NCBI GenBank assembly: GCA_963575745.1
Contig: CAUYUJ010015017.1
Location: 1 to 64,000 of the forward strand
Direction of reading: 5' to 3'
Length of the DNA stretch: 64,000 bases
Source: Prorocentrum cordatum
Lineage: Eukaryota; Sar; Dinophyceae; Prorocentrales; Prorocentraceae
Shown here in pieces: positions 1-6,785 of this stretch (positions are counted from its first letter, which is position 1; each line of letters opens with the position of its first letter). The position numbers were made by a program, and so were the translations under genes. Below the pieces are notes generated by a model that saw nothing but the letters and a program-made list of their open reading frames with translations, was not told the DNA's origin and did not search any database.

Positions 1-280
1 AAGGTTCGGAACTCCCAGGGCGCGTCCTGAACCCGACCGCACGGCACTGTTCTCGTGGTGGCCTCGCCGTCGTCGTCGTCCCCAGGCACCCACCGACAGG
101 ACTCGTTCAAAATCCACGGCCCCGGGGCGTCGAGCGGCTCCCCGATGGCGGGTTTCGTGTCTTGGGCCCACTCCTGCTTCTCGCGGGGCCAGGCGATGGC
201 CTCCGAGGGGGGCGACGTCGCCAAACAGCGGCCGGAGGCAAAGGTCACACCGTCGGAGGTCCGGGTCCGGCCAGGCGTCA
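1..280 (-). CDS. possible partial exon, unknown protein
   Basis: On the minus strand this stretch is open from about 280 down to the window edge. It reads as a varied, non-repetitive peptide with dinoflagellate-like GC-rich third positions, including the stretches AIAWPREKQEWAQDTKP and GPWILNESCRWVPGDDDD. The composition (W, C, acidic patches) differs from the homopolymeric readings typical of this window. No family is recognised. The exon would continue beyond position 1, and the splice sites are not resolved. It could still be chance openness in GC-rich DNA. Confidence 0.3.
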
Positions 281-754
281 TTCAGAGTGGCCCTTCGCTC
301 GAGCGGCCACTGGTGCGGGCCCACAGGGGTCCCCCCGCCCAGCCGTGGCCTGCCTGCGCGCGGCTCTGACCCCCGCGTGGCCCCCGAAACCGCGCACCAA
401 GGGTCACTCTTTTGCCCAGGGCCATTCCTTACGGCAGGTTCATGCGGCGATGGCGCGTCGGCGACGCCGGCGAAGGCGTGCATCCTACGAGTTCTGGGAC
501 GCGGAAGCACAGAAGGACACTGCAACGCCACTGGGCCCGACAGAATCTGACCTTGAACGATCGGGGCCGCGATCGCTCCAAGGTTGAACGATCGTCGCGG
601 TGTCGGGAGCCTCTGCGCGCGCCGACGCCGCGCGAACCTGCTGTGCGTGTAGGCGCCGGGTCCCCGCCGTTCTTTGTTTCTCCGCCCTGGCCGCCTCTGC
701 CGCCGTGGCCGGGGGGCCTGGGAGCGATGAGGGGGCGGTGCGGGCTTCCGGTCG
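281..754. other. no recognisable feature
   Basis: GC-rich sequence without a convincing coding frame, repeat family or structural RNA. Overlapping open frames on both strands are explained by low stop-codon density. Confidence 0.5.
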
Positions 755-960
755 AAGGAGAGAACAAGCGGCATGAAAACATAAACTGTCGACGGTCCGC
801 GCGGATCTCTTGGATCTGCGCTGAAGCCTCCTGGCGGCGCCTCCGGTACCGCCCCTGGCGCCGGAGGCGCGCCAGAGAGGGGTCGGGCGCAGATGCAAGA
901 AGTCTGCACGGACTTCCGAACGTTTATGTTCATGCAGTTTTTTGTTCCTCTGTTCGAGAC
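755..960 (+). mobile_element. family D inverted-repeat element (copy D1)
   Basis: Palindromic element related to intron 2 of the gene at 3.1-9.0 kb. The left end has GAACAAGCGGCATGAAAACA and the right end has the complementary TTTATGTTCATGCAG...TTTTTTGTTCC. The centre is a GC-rich hairpin built from TGGCGGCGCCTCCGG-type sequence. There is no coding capacity. It is probably a non-autonomous DNA transposon. Confidence 0.65.
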
Positions 961-1159
961 CTAGAAGGTTTTCGGACGTGATACGCGGCGGCTTTCCGGC
1001 CCGAGGCTACCTTCCAGCGGCTGCGTCTCGCCGAGAGCGCTCCGGGGCTGCCTTTAGACTCTAGACCGTCCCGTGGGGACGCCGGAGGCGCGAGTCATGG
1101 CACGAACATCACCATGGGTAGCGTTAGGGAGATAGACTCATGGCGAGGAGCGAACAACA

Positions 1160-1335
1160 CACACACCCGTACCCATAAGGGATCGGAGGGCGGGGGACTG
1201 GCTATGGGTATGGGTGCAGGGTGTCAGGCCACGGGGGAGGTTCCCGTTCGAGCGGGGACCCCCATGCGACAACACGCACCCATAGGCCCCCTCCGCCCCC
1301 CGTATGGCTATGGGAGAGGGTTATTCGTTCGTCAC
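1160..1335. mobile_element. family Q palindromic element (copy Q1)
   Basis: Has GGGTATGGGTG / CACCCATA arms around a core GTTCCCGTTCGAGCGGGGAC, itself a short palindrome. The same arrangement recurs near 11.96, 20.22 and 20.72 kb. Short and non-coding, likely a foldback or MITE-like element. Confidence 0.5.
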
Positions 1336-1467
1336 AGGGGGGGGGGCGCATCGACCCCCAATCGCCTACCAATCGACGATGGGGGCCTGATGGAGTCCCC
1401 CCCCCGGGAGACTGCGGGTGTGGGCTGTCGAGGGCCCGTCGCCGATCTAGCGGCGAGGGATCGCCCA

Positions 1468-1612
1468 TGCCTTGGCATCGCTCGGGCGTTCTGCATGTCT
1501 TGCTCGGCGGGGACCATCGAGGAGCATCCTGGATCATCGTGGAGAAAGTGCACGCGCGACAGCGGAAAATGCACTGCACAGCACATGGACGTCCGAGCGA
1601 TGGTCAGGTTCC
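1468..1612. mobile_element. family M inverted-repeat element (copy M1)
   Basis: Bounded by GCATCGCTCGGG on the left and its near-complement GTCCGAGCGATGG on the right. The interior includes GAGGAGCATCCTGGAT and resembles 46872-46998 closely. Non-coding, about 145 bp. Confidence 0.5.
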
Positions 1613-1676
1613 AGGTCGGTGGCTCTCCCCCCCTGTGCCTCTCTGCCGCCCTTCCTGCCCCCGTCATCCTACAACG

Positions 1677-1750
1677 AAGTTGGGCCTGTCCCTCTACAGG
1701 AGGAAGATTCAGAAATCGTGCAACGATTGTCGGGGGACGTTTCTTCCCCA
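1677..1750 (+). mobile_element. family A element, truncated (copy A1)
   Basis: Begins with the family A left terminus (AGTTGGGCCTGTCCCTCTAC) and keeps the first part of the interior. The right terminal repeat is not recognisable, so this is a decayed or truncated copy. Confidence 0.5.
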
Positions 1751-1840
1751 ACCCTCCTTGGTTGGGTATTCGTTTTGAATACAGCACTGCTCGCGCGTCC
1801 GTCCTTCCCCCCGCCTCCTCCCTCCCGCCGTCGCTGGGGG

Positions 1841-2125
1841 GCTGCGATCTGCGAAAATGTCGCCACTTTCGAGGGCTGCTGATGGGTCCAGCGGAGTGAG
1901 GCACCGCGCGGACCTGAGGTAGACCTCGCCGTCCCTGGGGGGGCTGCGATCTGCGAAAATGTCGCCACTTTCGAGGGCTGCTGGTGGGTCCAGCGGAGTG
2001 GGGCACCGCGCGGACCGGAGGTAGACCTCGCCGTCGCTTGGGGGCTGCGATCTGCGAAAATGTCGCCACTTTCGAGGGCTGCTGGTGGGGCTGCGATCTG
2101 CGAAACCGTTGCCACTTTCGAGTAC
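1841..2125 (+). repeat. tandem array, ~101-bp unit
   Basis: The motif GCTGCGATCTGCGAAAATGT recurs at 1841, 1943 and 2044, with a diverged copy at 2090. Spacing is 102, 101 and then 46 bp, so the last unit is shortened. Each full unit also has CACCGCGCGGACC and GTAGACCTCGCCGTC. No protein function is suggested. Confidence 0.85.
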
Positions 2126-2404
2126 CAGAGACTCTTCGCTTCCCTGCAAAGTCCTGCCCGGTTTGATCCCTTCCATTGGTGTGCTTGATGAAAGAGAGCT
2201 TCGCTCGCAGGGGTGTTTATCAGGGTGGTCATTTTGTCTTCTTCTGTCCACGCTCCTGCTTTCCCGCAGCGCGCGGAAGTTCGCTTCAAGCGATGAGGGC
2301 GCGCTCCTGAACAACACGAGCCAACAGACCCGACATTGCGTTGCATCTTCAGGGGACCTTGTGTGTCATGCAGGCGTGCAGTCTTTCCTTGTAAATGTCT
2401 GATG
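2126..2404. other. no recognisable feature
   Basis: Moderately GC-rich unique sequence between two tandem arrays. No convincing exon or repeat family seen. Confidence 0.4.
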
Positions 2405-2492
2405 CGGGTCTGGTGCGGACTCGACGCGAATACGACGTGGATTCGACACGGACCCGACGCGTTCGACACGGACTCAACGTGGATTCAACACG
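2405..2492 (+). repeat. short imperfect tandem repeat, ~12-bp unit
   Basis: Repeated variants of GGATTCGACACG / GGACTCGACGCG over about 85 bp. This is a low-complexity minisatellite that abuts the family F element. Confidence 0.6.
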
Positions 2493-2497
2493 CATAG

Positions 2498-2695
2498 TTC
2501 GGCGGCGAGCGCGGGGGGAAGTGCGAAGGAGAAGGCCTTCTCAGAAGGCCCGGACGCCCCCTGGCCTTCTGAGAAGTTTCCTGAGCTTTCCCCGAAGACG
2601 CAGAACACCTCTCAGAAGGCGCGAGGGCGCCTGAGAACTCCCGCCGCCTTCCGAGAAGACCTCCTTCTAACTTTTCCCCCCTCGCTCGCCGCCGA
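2498..2695. mobile_element. family F inverted-repeat element (copy F1)
   Basis: The termini are TCGGCGGCGAGCG...GGGGGAAGT and the complementary ACTTTTCCCCCCTCGCTCGC. The interior is rich in CTTCTGAGAAG-like hairpin motifs. Two other copies lie at 9718-9916 and 21131-21402. Non-coding, about 200 bp. Confidence 0.7.
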
Positions 2696-2721
2696 TGAGC
2701 TGGTGCGACGAGACACAGGAG

Positions 2722-2932
2722 TTATGCTGCTCCCATCGCACTTACGGACCACATCCCAGCAATGATTTCGAGCACCCGGGAAAATGTCGAAGCAAAGACG
2801 AAGCCATGTTGAAGCAGTGTCGAACGAGCGTGTGCCAGGACCCGACACGTGAAAGCCCTCGAGTTTCGGAGCTCTCTTGGTGCTCGACGCTATTTTTGGC
2901 GATCAAGGCTGAAGCAGGCTGGAACATCATAA
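2722..2932. mobile_element. family G hAT-like MITE (copy G1)
   Basis: The termini are TTATGCTGCTCC on the left and GGAACATCATAA on the right. The flanks CACAGGAG (2714-2721) and CGCAGGAG (2933-2940) match at 7 of 8 positions, an 8-bp target-site duplication. It lies about 140 bp upstream of the start codon of the secreted-protein gene. Confidence 0.75.
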
Positions 2933-3073
2933 CGCAGGAGGCTCCCCGAGTGCGCACCATGACCGACAGCAGCACCGATCGAGCGGGCTCCGCAGCACTC
3001 GGCCCGCGGCGCCAGGAGCGGGGGCGCCCGCGCGCGCGCAGGCACGGGCGCGGGGCCCCGGGGCTCTCGCGCC

Positions 3074-5996
3074 ATGCCGTGGTCGCGCCGCCTGCGCGGG
3101 CCAGCGCTGCTCCTCCTGGCCATCTTCGGCTACGCGTAGGAGTTCATGGGCCTGCTTTCCACCACCACCACCATAATTTGGAGGGGGGAAGGAGGAGGAG
3201 GACGAGGAGGAGGAGGAGGAGGACGAAAAGGAGGAGGAGGAGGACGAATAGGAGGAGGAGGAGGAGGAGGAGGAGGAGGAGGAGGAGGAGGACGAGGAGT
3301 AGGAGAAGGAGGAGGAGGAGGAGGAGGAGGACCCCCTCCCCCTCCAACTTATGGTGGTGGTGGTGGTGGAAAACAGGCCCATCAAGAGTGCCTCACCGAG
3401 CGCGTATCTTTTAACCGATCTCCATCCCCATCTCGATCCCCTTCGAGACCCCCACCAGATTACCACCCCGGTTGAGGATACACCCCTCGAGACCCGAAGG
3501 TAACGACCGATATCCCCATCTAGGGGGGGTAAATCGGCCAGTGGGGCCCAGGCCACGCCGCTGGGGATGGATCTCGGTTGAACGATGCTCAACCGAGCGC
3601 GTTCCGCTACTCGCAAAAGCGCCTACTCGCAAACGCCCGAACAAAACGACACAGGCTTGCCTCGACGTGGTAGATCGTAGGTCTCCCGCGGCGGATCGAG
3701 GCAAGTTGCGAGTAGTCGCTCTACGAGTAGTGGAACGCGCTTGTCCAGTAACCCTTCGCCAGAGCGGCCTTTCGTGCGAGCCCATAGGAGTCCCTCCAGG
3801 CCTCCCGGATGAGGCCCGAGAAGCTGAGGTCGCCGGATCGCGCTGCAGCGACGATGCATCGGCGATGCGGCTTGATGTGGTGCCCGAGCTCCTCCACGCC
3901 GACGTCGCCGATGCATTCCCCGCGAGCTTCCGACACCATCTACTTGTACCTCATTGGGGAGGCTTCGAGGTTCCCGACCGCCGAATGCGATGCGATAGAA
4001 TCGGCTTGCGGTCTTCGGCGTGGACGCCCACCGCGTCCCCTTGAAGCCGCGCACCAAAGAGCACCCTTGCCTACAGGATCACTCCTCCTCCTCCTCCTCC
4101 TCCTCCTCCTCCTCCTCCTCCTCCTCCTCCTCCTCCTCCTCCTCCTCCTCTCTGGCTATGTCGACTCCTCCTCCTCCTTCTCCTCCTCCTTATCCTCCTC
4201 GTCCTTCTCCTCCTGTTCTTCTTCCTCCTCCTCCTCCTCCTCCTCCTCCTCCTCCTCCTCCTCCTCCTCCTCCTGTTCCTCCTCCTCCTCCTTCTCCTCC
4301 TGCTCCTCCTCCTCCGCTTCCTCCTCCTTTCGCGTAGCCGACGCATCTGTGCGGGTGGTGACGACAGCTGCTGGACCGCCGGGGTGACGCGCGAGTACTG
4401 CTGCAACATGCAGCTCGGTCCGGAGGGCAACACGAACTGCTGGGACGGCGACTTCACCTTCGACAGGTGCTGCAGATCCGACGAGCCCGTGCCGCGCCTG
4501 CCCGACAGCCCCGACGCGTACCCCGCTTGCATCGTCACCGGCATCGTGCTCCGGCACTTAGGTAGGGGAACAAAAAGTGGCATAAACATAAAAATTCAGA
4601 GGTCCGCGCGGATTTCTCGGATTCGGCGCTGGACCCCCCGGCGGCGCCTCCAGCGCCGCCCCTGGCGCGCTCCGCGCGCCCGGGAGGAGGGTCCAGCGCC
4701 GATCCGAGTAACCCGCGCGGACTTCCGAGTTTTCATGTTTATGCCACTTTTTGTTCCCCTAATAGGCGAGCACGGCGTGTTCGTCGACGTCACGAGCCAC
4801 GGGTCCACCGGCTGCTTCCAGAACAACTGCAGCCACAGCGACAAGTTCGTGGCGGCGGACCCGGGCGTGTGCGCGCGGCGCTGCGCCGAGGCCGAGGATC
4901 AGGAGGGAAAGAAACACACAGACACAATTAATCGTCGATTCCCCGGAAACTATGGGAAAACATGGGAGGTGGGAGGGGGAAGAGAAAAGCCCAGAAAATC
5001 TGGGGACATATAGGGGAATCCTGTTATTTGTGTGTGTTTTTATTTTGTGTGTCCCAGGGCCCCCTTCGGAGGAGTGCACGCACTGGGCCTTCGGGCGGCA
5101 GGACGGCGCGCTCCGGTGCTTCCTGCGGAGGTCGGACGGCGGCCGGCAGTGGGCCAAAGGGTGGTCCGCGGGCACCAAGGCCTGCGCGCCGGCCCCGCTC
5201 CCGGACGCCCACGCTGCGCTCGCCGTGGCAGAGATCGAGGGAGGGAAAGCAGCGCTGCACAGGATCAGCTGTCGGAGGAGGAGGAGGAGGAGGAGGAGGA
5301 GGAGGAGGAGGAGGAAGAGGAGGAGGAGGAGGAGGAGGAGGAGGAGGAGGTCCGCGGGGGCTTCTGGGATCTGCGCCGGGGCCCCCTGGCGGCGCCCCCA
5401 GCGCGGGGTCTGGCGCCGATCCGTGCGAGCCTCCAAACGGTTGCAGTCAACCCGCACAGTAAGGATGAGCGACTTCTTCAAGGGTTGCCCTTGCCTCCTT
5501 GCCCCGTCGGCCCCATGCTCGGCGACTTTCGCTGGCCAGCCTCGCTCGAAAAACGTTCACCACAGGGGCCTCCGAGGACCGCCGCACCCTTATTTCGCGC
5601 AGCCTCATGCTACGAGCTGGCTGTGCGCGACAGCCGTGACAACCGTGCCCTTCTCGCGCAGCCTCATGAGACGAGTCGGCTGTGCGTGACAGCCGTGTTT
5701 CCTCCCTCGAAGAGAGCGAGGGCCTCAAGGCCTGCGACGGGGGCAAGGGCGAGGGCTGTCCGGACGTGCTCGCGGCGATGCGCACGTGGCTGCTGGCGAT
5801 CGGGCACCTCGAGCGCGCGGCTCGCGGGCGCGTGGACCAGGTCACGATGCAGCACGTCGACCAGATTGCCGCCGATTCATCCAATCTGGTGGCAAGGACT
5901 CGAACAATTATATTATTAATATTATTAGTAATACTAATACTGATACTAATATGAATCAGAATAACAAGCATAATTAATGATAGTAATAATAATGAC

Positions 5997-6039
<43 letters not shown>

Positions 6040-6419
6040 GTGATGGTGATGGTGATGATGATGATGGTGGTGGTGATGATGATGATGATGCTGATGATGA
6101 TGATGATGAGGAGGATGATAGTAATAATCACTGATAGACGTGCGCTTTTGGAGCTCGGCGCGGATCTCTGGATGCGGCGCCGGAGCCCCGCTGGCGGCGC
6201 CTCGGGCGCAGGCCCTGGCGCGCTCCGCGCTCCAGCAAGGAAGCTCCATCGCCGATCCAAGAGATCTACGCTGGGCCACTGGAAGTTGATTCCGCACATC
6301 CTAAGTGGGGTTCTTGTTTTCTTTGGACACCCCCCGCGCAGGAACACCATCCACACCCTCTCCTCTTCTTCATCATGTTCATCACCATCGCCACCAGCAT
6401 CGGATCTGCATCTCAATCG

Positions 6420-6496
<77 letters not shown>

Positions 6497-6656
6497 GTCA
6501 TCGTCATCGTCGTCATCATCATGCTCTTGGTCAAGATCATGACCATCACCATCATCATCATCAGCAGCAGCATCAGCATCAGTATCAGCATTATCAGCAT
6601 CACGCTACTACACTAATATCATCACCACCATCATCATCACCATTATCATCACCGTC

Positions 6657-6688
<32 letters not shown>

Positions 6689-6718
6689 CATCATCATCAC
6701 TAGCAAACTCGTGATCGC

Positions 6719-6785
<67 letters not shown>

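Larger units (their letters stand above)
3136..4337 (+). other. intron 1 of the secreted-protein gene
   Basis: GT-AG intron of 1,202 bp between TAC GC and C CGA codon parts. CGCGTAG is present at both ends (3133-3139 and 4331-4337). A (GGA)n tract starts about 50 nt after the donor, and a 250-bp (TCC)n tract ends about 7 nt before the acceptor. The (TCC)n tract therefore forms the polypyrimidine tract and is complementary to the 5' (GGA)n tract. Elements O, I1 and H1 lie inside. Confidence 0.75.

Noticed and set aside
3133-4337. CGCGTAG repeats of intron 1 as a simple target duplication
   Set aside because: The frame-keeping GT-AG cut falls at different positions in the two copies, and an equal cut would leave an in-frame TAG, so the repeat may be coincidental.
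5977-6714. Poly-His and poly-Met proteins (metal-binding look)
   Set aside because: They arise from (GAT)n and (CAT)n tracts in intron 5.
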